Assembly: GCA_030748415.1 (NCBI GenBank)
Contig: JASMMA010000015.1
Location: 1-58,923 of the forward strand
Origin: Planctomycetota bacterium
Lineage (GTDB): Bacteria > Planctomycetota > UBA1135
Reading direction: 5' to 3'
Length of the DNA: 58,923 nt
This document shows, piece after piece, positions 26,118 through 33,754 of the stretch (position 1 is the stretch's first letter; each line of letters starts with the position of its first letter). Position numbers and translations under genes: made by a program. Under the pieces are notes generated by a model, which saw only the letters and a list, made by a program, of their open reading frames with translations, was not told the origin of the DNA and did not search any database.

Positions 26118-26725
26118 ATTCTGAAGAGGGTAACCCAAGTGCTCATTTTGTCTCCGAAGGTTGGATGGTGGACTCTTCTCAAATCGGCAAGGCCGCCGCT
26201 TGCTCCTTGTGGGAGCTTGAAGGTTCAGCGCTCAGCCTGTCCGGACGGAAGCTTCCCTTTTTGACGAAGGAGTGCAATCTCTTTTGGGCGACTCCTCCGC
26301 CACAGTTTGAAATGCAAGAAATTTGCAGTCTCTTTGTTTATGGAACTCTCATGGAGGGTGAGTGTCGTTTTTCCTCTCTCGAAATGATTTCCAAACCCAA
26401 TAAAACCATGACAACTCAAGCATCTGGAATTCTATATGACTGTGGCTCCTATCCAGGCGCCCGCTTTTGCGAGAATGAATCACTTCAAGGGGAGCTATTT
26501 CAGTTTTCTGAGATGGCCCCTATCCTGAGTCATTGTGATGTTGTGGAAGGGTTTCGAGGATTTGGTAATACTGAAAACCTGTTTGACAGGGTTCTTTTAG
26601 AGTTGCAACATCGTGGCAGTACCGTCTTGGCTTGGAGTTATCAACTCAGTCGAAAAGCTGGGTATCCCGCGATACCAAAAGGGGATTGGCGTGCGTTTAA
26701 CGCGACGAATCCGGCGGAGAGCTAA
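26099..26725 (+). CDS. Gamma-glutamylcyclotransferase-fold protein with N-terminal extension
   Basis: A 208-residue protein. Residues ~78-205 show the GGCT/AIG2-like fold: SLFVYGTLMEGECRF (substrate-binding YGTL loop), GSYPGARF and DVVEGFRGFG, where the Glu fits the catalytic acid, then VLAWSYQL. Members cyclise gamma-glutamyl amines or act as related cyclotransferases; the substrate is not deducible. The first ~75 residues are extra and unrecognised. The start could instead be the GTG at 26114, which forms a GTGA overlap. It ends 29 bases inside the convergent lipoprotein gene. Confidence 0.7.
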   Translation: MYELRVNSEEGNPSAHFVSEGWMVDSSQIGKAAACSLWELEGSALSLSGRKLPFLTKECNLFWATPPPQFEMQEICSLFVYGTLMEGECRFSSLEMISKPNKTMTTQASGILYDCGSYPGARFCENESLQGELFQFSEMAPILSHCDVVEGFRGFGNTENLFDRVLLELQHRGSTVLAWSYQLSRKAGYPAIPKGDWRAFNATNPAES

Positions 26726-27404
26726 GTTTCATATACGCCTTGGGAATTTGGGCGGAATAAGTGTCCGCTCTTGCATCTTTCTTTAGGGACAGGAAAGGAA
26801 TCCCGATTTCAAAGCGGGGGAGGAGCTTCGCGTATTGTCCAATGGGCAAGAGCTCGCCGCTGGTCCAATTTCCATCGGAGTCCAAAAGGTACCGGTGTTG
26901 GTAATTTTCGAAATCCAGAGCGAAGCCAATTCGGGAACCATCCTCTCCTAAAATGTCAGCGAGCTGAGCAGGTTGTTTCTCTTTTGTGCCAGCCCAAGCT
27001 TTTAAGGGGGCAAGATCGGGCCATGAATCTCCGGCGGATTCGAAGGAAGGTCCAATCTCCCATACCGTTTGTTGAAGGCCATCAAAACCGTGCACCGCGG
27101 AACCGGTTCCAAGGAAACCAGTCCAGTGGTCATTCCAAACAAGGGCCCCGTCTGCTTGCCGCAGTTGGCGCCCCCGAATTTGAATTTGGCCATAACAAGG
27201 GTGGGCAACATTGAAGTTCAAGGTGGTCTCCTGCACCAACCGGGGTTCGCCACCGTCAATAGGGAGCCAGGCATTCATAGAAATCTGAGCCTCAAGTGCT
27301 GGGGCACCCTTAAAGCTATCGAGGAAGTCCTGGTATGCTTCTTCGGTCGTCGGGGGGGCGCAACCCATGAGGGCTGCGAGGATGAGAAGGGCCCGGGTGT
27401 TCAA
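26697..27404 (-). CDS. LolA-like lipoprotein, paralogue of the adjacent selenoprotein N-domain
   Basis: A 235-residue predicted lipoprotein. The leader LNTRALLILAALMGC fits a TTG start at 27404, seven bases after the upstream stop with AAAGG just before it. A start at ATG 27449 would overlap the upstream gene. The body resembles the periplasmic LolA/DUF2092-like half-barrel and aligns with the N-domain of the gene upstream: both have APAL, a conserved Met ~8 residues on, an F-x-F strand, an A-x-P turn and a Gln/Asp-rich G strand. It may bind lipids or lipoproteins in the periplasm. It is co-directional with and probably co-transcribed with the selenoprotein gene. Confidence 0.65.
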   Translation of the reverse strand: MNTRALLILAALMGCAPPTTEEAYQDFLDSFKGAPALEAQISMNAWLPIDGGEPRLVQETTLNFNVAHPCYGQIQIRGRQLRQADGALVWNDHWTGFLGTGSAVHGFDGLQQTVWEIGPSFESAGDSWPDLAPLKAWAGTKEKQPAQLADILGEDGSRIGFALDFENYQHRYLLDSDGNWTSGELLPIGQYAKLLPRFEIGIPFLSLKKDARADTYSAQIPKAYMKLSSPPDSSR

Positions 27405-27411
27405 AGCCTTT

Positions 27412-28581
27412 CTAGAATTCTTCCAGTCCAAGAATGCTACGGATTTCATCTTCCTCGTAGCCGACCTTCCGGTAGAGAATCTTCCCCTGTGGGCCCACGA
27501 TGTAGTTTGTGGGGTAGTATTCAACTTGGAATGCTGAGGAAACCGCATCGCCGTCTTGGCGGACGGGGGTTAAGGTGAAACCATCCTTCTCCCACCATTC
27601 GTTGATGACACTTTTTTTGTCGCCTATGTTCACGCAAAGGAAAACGATGTCTTTCCGAGTTTTGCTTACTTCTGACCAGAAGTCTTGGAGTTCGGGCATC
27701 TCCTCGCGGCAACCACCTCAGTGATAGAACCAGAAATTCAACAGGACCGTTTTCCCTTTGTAAGAGGCGAGCGAGGTTTGGACATCATCCATTCCAATGA
27801 AGGTGACTTCGGGGGCCGAGTCGCCAACAGCCAAGAGGTTTTCCTCATAGTCATCACCAATGCCGCCCCCGTCTCCATAGCCAAGCTCTTCAAGCTCAAT
27901 GAGCTCATAGCCTTCCGGTAATGGAACCTCATAATCCTCCAGCTTTATTTTTTCTGGCAATTCAAAGGAGGTCACTTGCATCTCAATTTCCGGAATCCCA
28001 GCTCCCTTCTCAAGAGGTACCATTGTGAAGGCTTTGACAGCATGTTGAGAGTCCAGCCACGTCGTGCGGGTCATACCCAAGCCAGAAAGTTCGAGGCCCT
28101 GCAAGCCAGGATATTTTTTCTCATCGGTTCGGAGATGAACTTGATCTAGCTCTAGGCCCCTGCCCGTCCATAAGGCAATAGGGTCAAATCCCATCGCTGG
28201 GTCTGCTAGGAAGCTCGGGTCGCTTCCAAAGTTGCAGATTGTTTGGGCATCCGGATCGACCTCCCAGAGGGATTCCCCATCTCCAAGGTATTGCACGGTC
28301 ATTTCCTCGCGTTGCCCCATGAATTCCATCACACCATGCAAGTCCATGGAGCCATTTAATGGCCTGGCGAAGTGGAATTTAAAGTCAAAGCTTCCCAGCG
28401 GCATTTTCTGGTCACCCATTTCCATGGTCATTTTGGCCTGGGCTTCAAAATGAAGGGCCGGCGCCTTTTCAAGTTTGGCCTGAAAGCTGGCCAATGCCTT
28501 TTCAGCGGGGGTCGGTGGAGGTGGGACGGAAGCAGGTTCCTGGACAGGAAGAACTGCAACTAGGAGGGAGGACAGAATCAT
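27412..28581 (-). CDS. Candidate selenoprotein: LolA-like domain fused to TlpA/thioredoxin domain with U-G-G-C active site
   Basis: A 389-residue protein when the in-frame TGA at 27718-27720 is read as selenocysteine (residue 288). Signal peptide at residues 1-13 (MILSSLLVAVLPV), then a LolA/DUF2092-like half-barrel (~25-235), then a TlpA-like thioredoxin fold (~250-389). That domain has a PEVTFIGMDD entry strand, VLLNFWFYH, then U-G-G-C, REEMPELQDFW and the cis-proline loop EYYPTNYIV. In TlpA homologues the residues after NFW are x-x-W-C-x-x-C-REEMPEL, so the TGA sits exactly at the first catalytic Cys while the resolving Cys (C291) is intact. Reading frame and similarity continue without a break on both sides. 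A periplasmic thiol-redox role is likely. Confidence 0.85.
27687..27717 (-). promoter_or_regulatory. Candidate bacterial SECIS stem-loop
   Basis: Directly 3' of the UGA the mRNA can fold an imperfect hairpin. GG-bulge-GGUU (27717-27711) pairs with GAACUCC (27693-27687), and an inner GC/GC step closes a purine-rich apical loop GAGGAGAU. Its position and size (~31 nt, immediately after UGA) suit a bacterial SECIS, but the fold was drawn by hand and has mismatches. Confidence 0.4.
27718..27720 (-). other. In-frame UGA, probable selenocysteine codon
   Basis: The TGA replaces the first Cys of the thioredoxin-type CxxC in an otherwise continuous frame, giving H-U-G-G-C-R. A random nonsense mutation landing precisely on this codon, with a conserved sequence resuming at once, is unlikely. 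TGT or TGC to TGA is also the single change expected in Cys/Sec interconversion. Confidence 0.85.
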
Positions 28582-28620
28582 GAAATCGTTGAGTAGGTTA
28601 CAAGAGCCTACCCACGGGCC

Positions 28621-30624
28621 TTATTCAGGTTGGTCTTTTTCTTTGAGGCCTAATTCGGCTCGAACATCCACAGGGCCTCGGTAAAGAAGCGAAACCGCTT
28701 CATCTAGGGATTGGGCTAAGCCCTCCAGCTCTCCCTGAAGGCAAACCTTCCTGAGGTGGCGCAAGTATTGGACCGTCATGCGGGCAATGCGAACAAAATC
28801 TCCACCTGCTGCACTGGTGTAACTTCCCAGCTCTTCAAAATCACGGCCGAGGGCATATTCAAAAATAGCAGGGGACATCCCCTCATCGAATCGTTTAAGG
28901 GATGGCTGCAGGCCGGCTGCGGTTTCCATTTCAGTAGCCGATTGAATGGCACGGTCAGCGGCCCGCATCAGGTGCCGAATTGGCTTCAATGAACGCCGAT
29001 CAAAGGTTTGGCGCTTACGGCCCTCGTGAATAACCCCGGCAATAAGCGCGCAAAGAGCGGGAGGGTCGGCTTCTTCGAAAACTCCTTCAAAGAGAAGCTC
29101 CGTCAAATGAACTTCATATCCATGCAAGCCGAGGGCGACTCGACCACGGGCCTTTACTTCCCGTTCACCGGCTACATATGCCATGGAGTCCAGGAATCGG
29201 TAACGCTTGGAAATGAGTACGCGCATTCGTTTTCGATTCCTTTCTGCCCGTTGCTTGCTATGTTCGCGAGATTGAAAAGCGGCAAAACTTCTTTCCCATG
29301 CATCTACGGCGCCGGCATCTCCAGCAACTTCATGAAGGTGAATTAAGGTTGCATAGTCCAAGTCAAAGCGAGATGTGACGGGTTCGACTTTTCCACTTTG
29401 GATTCGGTGGATGGGTGCGCGTAGGACATCCTCAAATTCCAGAACCGAGTAAACAGACCCGACTTTGTCCATTCCAAGCCTGCCCGCTCGCCCGGCCATT
29501 TGGAGATAGTCTCGAGTTCGCATGTAATCAAAATCAACGCCATCGAACTTTTCCAGAGAATCAAAGACAACTGCCTTCGCTGGCATGTTGATACCCATGG
29601 CAAAAGTTTCAGTCGTAAAAAGTAATCGCAGTAACCCACAAGTGAAAAGTCGCTCCACCATTTCCTTGTGCAAGGGCAACATTCCCGCGTGGTGAGCAGC
29701 AACACCGCGAACAGTCATGGATTTGAGTTCAGCAAGCGAGCCTCGGTTGCTATCAAAACCAAACTCCTCCTCTGCGGTTTCCCATACACCTAGGACTTTT
29801 TTTGCATCTTCCTTATTGAGGAGTCGGCGGCTCCTGCCTTCTTGGCGAGCTTTGCGTTCACAGAGTTTTCTAGAAAAACAAAAGTAAAGAGTGGGTAGAA
29901 GTTTGCGTTCTTCAATCGAATCTAAAAGGGGGCCATCATCGCGGCGATGCCAGGACCTGTCTTTCTTGCGGCCTGCAAATCGTTTAGCGATATTTTTGAG
30001 CCGGGATGGGGGAAAGACTCCTGCCTTGGGATGGTAAAGATAGTGCTTTAATGGAACGGGTCTTTTGCGTTCTTCCACAACATCCATGGGACGCTTACGC
30101 ACCTTTTCCAGCCAAGCGGCAAATTGGCCCAAGTTTGCAATGGTCGCAGATAAGCCAACAATTTCGACATCTTCCTTCAGGAAAATGAGAGTTTCCTCCC
30201 ACACGGATCCGCGTTCCACATCATCCATGAAATGGATTTCATCGAAGACCACCGCGCCAACATCGTGAAGTTTTGCGGGATCCTCAAAGAGAGTGTTTCG
30301 GAGGATTTCGGTGGTCATGACCATGACTTGTGCATCAGGGTGCAAGGTGACATCACCCGTCATTAAGCCCGCATCAGCAATTTCTGGATCAGAACGAAAA
30401 TCCCTAAACTTTTGATTGGAGAGCGCCTTGATGGGGGCGGTGTAAATGGCCCGTTGGCCTCGCTCTAATGCCCGGTGAATTGCGTATTCAGCAACTAAAG
30501 TTTTGCCAGCTCCGGTGGGAGCTGCAACGAGCACATCCCGACCCTCTCGCAGGGCTTTGGCCGCTTTCTGCTGGAAGGGAGAAAGGGTGAAACCCTTAAA
30601 TTGGAGACCGCCGATTGTGGTCAT
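28621..30624 (-). CDS. Ski2/Mtr4-type DEAD/DEAH-box RNA helicase (HelY-like)
   Basis: A 667-residue superfamily 2 helicase. Motif I is AAPTGAGKT, Ia is TAPIKALSNQK, motif II is VVFDEIHFMDD (DEIH), motif III is LSATIANL, and motif VI is QMAGRAGRLG. The C-terminal ~200 residues match the DSHCT-type helical region. Shorter than eukaryotic Ski2/Mtr4, it is close to bacterial HelY-like proteins, which are presumed to unwind RNA in decay or ribosome processing. It lies 39 bases upstream of the selenoprotein gene on the same strand. The gene diverges from the FtsQ-like gene with about 50 bases between. Confidence 0.9.
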   Translation of the reverse strand: MTTIGGLQFKGFTLSPFQQKAAKALREGRDVLVAAPTGAGKTLVAEYAIHRALERGQRAIYTAPIKALSNQKFRDFRSDPEIADAGLMTGDVTLHPDAQVMVMTTEILRNTLFEDPAKLHDVGAVVFDEIHFMDDVERGSVWEETLIFLKEDVEIVGLSATIANLGQFAAWLEKVRKRPMDVVEERKRPVPLKHYLYHPKAGVFPPSRLKNIAKRFAGRKKDRSWHRRDDGPLLDSIEERKLLPTLYFCFSRKLCERKARQEGRSRRLLNKEDAKKVLGVWETAEEEFGFDSNRGSLAELKSMTVRGVAAHHAGMLPLHKEMVERLFTCGLLRLLFTTETFAMGINMPAKAVVFDSLEKFDGVDFDYMRTRDYLQMAGRAGRLGMDKVGSVYSVLEFEDVLRAPIHRIQSGKVEPVTSRFDLDYATLIHLHEVAGDAGAVDAWERSFAAFQSREHSKQRAERNRKRMRVLISKRYRFLDSMAYVAGEREVKARGRVALGLHGYEVHLTELLFEGVFEEADPPALCALIAGVIHEGRKRQTFDRRSLKPIRHLMRAADRAIQSATEMETAAGLQPSLKRFDEGMSPAIFEYALGRDFEELGSYTSAAGGDFVRIARMTVQYLRHLRKVCLQGELEGLAQSLDEAVSLLYRGPVDVRAELGLKEKDQPE

Positions 30625-30676
30625 GAATGTGCATCGTCTATGGAATCGAGGCCCCGGTCAAGTTAGAACAGGGGAA

Positions 30677-31534
30677 ATGAAGTTCCGCCCCCTCGGCTTC
30701 GGGCTCCTTTTTGGACTCCTTTTACTCTCAGCTTGGAAATTCCTGCTGACTTTTCAGCAAGAAGTGGATGCCGCTGAGCTGCGCCCTCTTTCCAATTATC
30801 AAGTTCTTGCCCTTCCTCAAAAAATCACGCCCCTGTGGCAGGAAGAACTCAGAGAAGCCCTCCAAAACGCACCTGAAGTGCGGCTCTTGGACCCATCCGC
30901 TCTCACTGCCGCGCGGAAATTATTGACTTCCTTGCCCTGGGTGGACCCTCTAACGATCCAAGTTGAGCGCACTCTCCCTGAGGGAATTCGTTTGGAGTTT
31001 CAACCTCGAAAGCCTTGCCTTTTAGCCCATTGGCGTGGAAAGTATGTCGCAATTAGCCGAAAGGGATTCACCATTCCCAAAGGTCTTCCAGAAGAGTCTT
31101 TTCAAGGGATTGCCATCGTCCCCCTTGATGATGATGTTCAACTTCCTCCACCTGGTCGGCGAGTTTCCCACCCACTCATTCAAGAAGCGATTGCTTGTTC
31201 CGACGAGTACTATGCAATTCGCCGTGAAAGTGGCTTGGATTTGATTGGAATGGAGCGCATGCCCGGATATCCGAAAAACACACCGGGGGTTCCCCCAGCC
31301 TTGAGTTTCTTTACACGCGATGGTCGGCGTCTTTTATGGGGGCGAGCCGAAACGACCAAGGATCCACTCCGGATTCCTTTGGAACAAAAAGCCCGCCGTC
31401 TGCATGTGGTTTTGACCGATTATCCTGGAATGGCAGGCTTGTCCCAGGTCCATCTCCACACGCAGAAAGTTCGCCTTTTTTCTAAGAGCGGAGAAAAGTT
31501 GCCACTTCCCTCAATGCCCGATTTGGCCGAGTGA
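30677..31534 (+). CDS. FtsQ/DivIB-like membrane protein with POTRA-like domain
   Basis: A 285-residue bitopic protein: short basic N-terminus, one membrane helix (GFGLLFGLLLLSAWKFLL), then an extracytoplasmic region. Residues ~75-145 look like a POTRA plus the following beta domain of FtsQ. LLTSLPWVDPLTIQVERTLP mirrors the LPWV-x-x-a-x-V-x-R-x-W/L-P pattern, followed by KPCLLAHW and an ISRKGFTIP strand. The tail has the Kx(R/L)RL pattern seen before the last FtsQ strand. FtsQ bridges FtsL/B with the divisome. The similarity is judged by eye and the assignment is tentative. ATG 30677 has AGGGGAA just upstream. Confidence 0.5.
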   Translation: MKFRPLGFGLLFGLLLLSAWKFLLTFQQEVDAAELRPLSNYQVLALPQKITPLWQEELREALQNAPEVRLLDPSALTAARKLLTSLPWVDPLTIQVERTLPEGIRLEFQPRKPCLLAHWRGKYVAISRKGFTIPKGLPEESFQGIAIVPLDDDVQLPPPGRRVSHPLIQEAIACSDEYYAIRRESGLDLIGMERMPGYPKNTPGVPPALSFFTRDGRRLLWGRAETTKDPLRIPLEQKARRLHVVLTDYPGMAGLSQVHLHTQKVRLFSKSGEKLPLPSMPDLAE

Positions 31535-32601
31535 TTGGAGCCTTCGCCCGTCGAGTGGGGCTTCAGCTCCCTTGGTTGGCGTGTGTGTATCTTCCGCCCT
31601 GGACACCACTGTGCGCTTTAGCCATGGTTGCCATTATCGAGGTACCCCTTTCCCCTCGAGGCCAATCCCCTATGCGGAAATCTGGCTCTTTTCTATTGCG
31701 GAATGGTGCTTGGCTCTTTGCGTTTAGCTTTCTCCGAGAGAGCGGCTCGCACTCTATGACTTTGTTGGCAGTTTTGATCGCAACAACTTTTGTTTTTTTT
31801 GCAGCGAATCGAACCAAACAGCCTTGGTTCCCACTTGTATTGCTTTTTTTGATATTGGGGCCTCAGTTGATTCAGTTTGCTTTTCAACTTGGAGGACTTT
31901 CTGCAAATAAATGGCATTCGATGAATCCATGGGAAGCCCTAGCAGAAACTCCACTCTCCTGGGGGGCGGAGGCAAGTTGGGCCGAAATTGGTTCCCTTGA
32001 AAGCAGTGGTCTTCCTTTTCATCTTCCAAGTCGATTGGAGTTTAAGCCCTTGCCTCAAGGTTTCCAGTTGAGCCGCGCATTCCTTTTAATCCTGCTCATG
32101 GCATTCCTTCAGGCCGGACTTTTTCGAAAATCTCAACATGGCAACTGGGAGGTTCTTTTACCTTGTTGTCTCGTTGCTTTTTTGCCTTGGGGGGCCTCGG
32201 TTGAGCGAATTGTTTACCAGGAGTCTGTTGCAGGAGAACCTAGGACATGGAGTATTCAGCTCCACTCTGGACCTGGTACTTATGAACCTCTTGCGGGTGA
32301 ATTCATGCCCGGTCCGGCCTGTCCACCTTTCCTGAATCTCAACGCACCCAACCCAGAGGTTGAGGGTGGAATATGGGGGACTGTGAAGCGACTCGATGAC
32401 TCGGTGAAGGAACGCCCTGAGGCACTAGCCTGGCTTGAACTCGAAGCTTTGCGACCAGTTCGGATTGGCGGTAATGCTGGCAAACCCGAAAGAATGGCCC
32501 TTCTTCGGGCATTTGCCGGCGGAGAGAGCCAGATTCCTGAAAAGGGGATACGATGGGAGCTTGCCCCAGGAGGGACTTTGTTCCGTATTCTTCTTCCCTA
32601 A
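31531..32601 (+). CDS. Polytopic membrane protein of unknown function
   Basis: A 356-residue protein with about five hydrophobic segments in the first ~230 residues (for example MTLLAVLIATTFVFFAANR and FPLVLLFLILGP). A proline-rich soluble C-terminal domain follows (~240-356). No family is recognised. It starts with GTG overlapping the TGA of the FtsQ-like gene, so the two are coupled and may act together at the envelope. Confidence 0.6.
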   Translation: MIGAFARRVGLQLPWLACVYLPPWTPLCALAMVAIIEVPLSPRGQSPMRKSGSFLLRNGAWLFAFSFLRESGSHSMTLLAVLIATTFVFFAANRTKQPWFPLVLLFLILGPQLIQFAFQLGGLSANKWHSMNPWEALAETPLSWGAEASWAEIGSLESSGLPFHLPSRLEFKPLPQGFQLSRAFLLILLMAFLQAGLFRKSQHGNWEVLLPCCLVAFLPWGASVERIVYQESVAGEPRTWSIQLHSGPGTYEPLAGEFMPGPACPPFLNLNAPNPEVEGGIWGTVKRLDDSVKERPEALAWLELEALRPVRIGGNAGKPERMALLRAFAGGESQIPEKGIRWELAPGGTLFRILLP

Positions 32602-32628
32602 GCTGTGGATTCTTCGTTGGTTCTTGGC

Positions 32629-32658
32629 TTGACGAGTATCCATGGTGGCAATTAGACT
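32629..32658 (+). promoter_or_regulatory. Putative sigma-70 promoter for rplM-rpsI
   Basis: TTGACG (32629-32634) and TAGACT (32653-32658, 4 of 6 matches to TATAAT) are separated by 18 bases. They lie ~50 bases before the rplM start codon in the only sizeable gap upstream of the ribosomal genes. Confidence 0.4.
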
Positions 32659-32710
32659 GTCCGGCCATTTGTCGACTCCTGACCCTTGGAATCGTCGAAA
32701 GAGAATCGTC

Positions 32711-33151
32711 ATGCGACCCCGTACTTCCCACCATACTTCACAGACCACGGTCCGTGAGTGGACCCTTGTTGATGCTGAAGGCCTTGTTTTGGGCCGGCTA
32801 GCTCGAGACATTGCTGTCATCCTAATGGGCAAAAACCGCCCGACATATTCTCCCCACTACGACAGTGGTGACGGTGTTGTCGTGGTGAACTGTGAGAAGA
32901 TTGCGGTTACTGGCCTGAAAGCCAGCCAAATGGACTATGTTCATTACACCGGCCACCCAAGCGGTCGGGTCGTGGAGTCCTACGAGCATGTTTTGGAAAA
33001 CAATCCTGAACGCATCCTTCAAAAGGCTGTTCAGCGTATGTTGCCCAAAACGGTCCTTGGTCGGCAAATGATGAAGAAACTAAAAGTTTACGCGGGTCCT
33101 GAGCATCCGCACATGGCCCAAAAGCCAAAGCCTTACGAAAAGTTGGGCTAA
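32711..33151 (+). CDS. rplM: 50S ribosomal protein L13
   Basis: A 146-residue L13, an early-assembly large-subunit protein. It shows REWTLVDAEGLVLGRLARDIA, YSPHYDSGDGVVVVN, a VHYTGHPSG loop, RMLPKTVLGRQMMKKLKVY and the AGPEHPH tail. Length matches the family (~142). The ATG at 32711 is preferred over 32642, which would add 23 unrelated residues. It pairs with rpsI 4 bases downstream, the usual L13-S9 operon. Confidence 0.97.
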   Translation: MRPRTSHHTSQTTVREWTLVDAEGLVLGRLARDIAVILMGKNRPTYSPHYDSGDGVVVVNCEKIAVTGLKASQMDYVHYTGHPSGRVVESYEHVLENNPERILQKAVQRMLPKTVLGRQMMKKLKVYAGPEHPHMAQKPKPYEKLG

Positions 33152-33155
33152 TTGC

Positions 33156-33659
33156 ATGGAAGATTACAACGAAGACCAGTCCGAGGAAGTCGCTGAAGTC
33201 CTCACTCTTGAGGAAGAAGTTCCAGAAGAACCACAGATTGACCCTACCGGGCAAGTTGTTGGACTGGATGATGGAAAATACCACTGGGGAACTGGTCGCC
33301 GGAAGTGTTCCATTGCGCGTGTTCGTATTCGCCCTGGAAAGGGTGAGTTTGCTTTGAATGGTCGAAGCCTCGAAGACTTCTTTCCCCGTGTGATGGACCG
33401 CGCCGCGGTTCTGAGCCCTCTTCGCGATCTTGGTGTGGACAGCAAGTTGGATGTCCTTGCCCAAATCGAGGGCGGTGGTCAAACAGGTCAAGCTGGAGCT
33501 GTCCGTTTGGGCATTGCTCGCGCCCTACTGATTATGTACCCAGATTCCTTGGGCGCTCTCCGTGCCGGCAACCACCTCACTCGTGACCCGCGAATGGTGG
33601 AACGCAAAAAGTACGGTTTGCGTGGTGCTCGTCGCGCCTTCCAGTGGGTCAAGCGTTAA
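33156..33659 (+). CDS. rpsI: 30S ribosomal protein S9 with acidic N-terminal extension
   Basis: A 167-residue S9, of which the last ~128 are the canonical protein (GTGRRKCSIARVRI, GGGQTGQAGAVRLGIARAL, DPRMVERKKYGLRGARRAFQWVKR). The ~37-residue N-terminal extension is strongly acidic (ten Glu within the first 25 or so) and not part of typical bacterial S9. The C-terminal VKR tail that reaches the P-site tRNA is in place. The extension is contiguous with the L13 stop, so it is not an artefact of an upstream start in another gene, though GTG or ATG within it could give a shorter form. Confidence 0.95.
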   Translation: MEDYNEDQSEEVAEVLTLEEEVPEEPQIDPTGQVVGLDDGKYHWGTGRRKCSIARVRIRPGKGEFALNGRSLEDFFPRVMDRAAVLSPLRDLGVDSKLDVLAQIEGGGQTGQAGAVRLGIARALLIMYPDSLGALRAGNHLTRDPRMVERKKYGLRGARRAFQWVKR

Positions 33660-33667
33660 TTTTGCTC

Positions 33668-33703
33668 GGAGTCAAATCGTTGCATTCTGCAACGGTCTGC
33701 TCC
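33668..33703 (+). terminator. Stem-loop after rpsI, possible terminator or processing site
   Basis: A perfect inner stem CGTTGCA-TTC-TGCAACG (33678-33694) lies within an outer GGAG/CTCC pair. There is no T-run after it, so a classic Rho-independent terminator is not shown. Confidence 0.35.
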
Positions 33704-33754
33704 TGAATACGCTCCAAAGTTCAATCCCTTAATGGGGGACGGTAGAATATTCCC

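Noticed and set aside
27412-27699. Treating the 95-residue ORF as a separate small gene and the upstream ORF as ending at the TGA
   Set aside because: The two ORFs are in the same frame, joined by a single TGA and six codons, and together form one TlpA-like domain; the split falls at the catalytic Cys.
27718-27720. Nonsense-mutation pseudogene
   Set aside because: Possible, but the downstream half stays conserved and open to its end and the stop is precisely at the Cys/Sec site, so a selenocysteine is the better reading. I keep it as an alternative.
30503-30676. N-terminal extension of the FtsQ-like protein
   Set aside because: The added residues are unrelated to the membrane-protein start and overlap the helicase start; ATG 30677 precedes the membrane helix.
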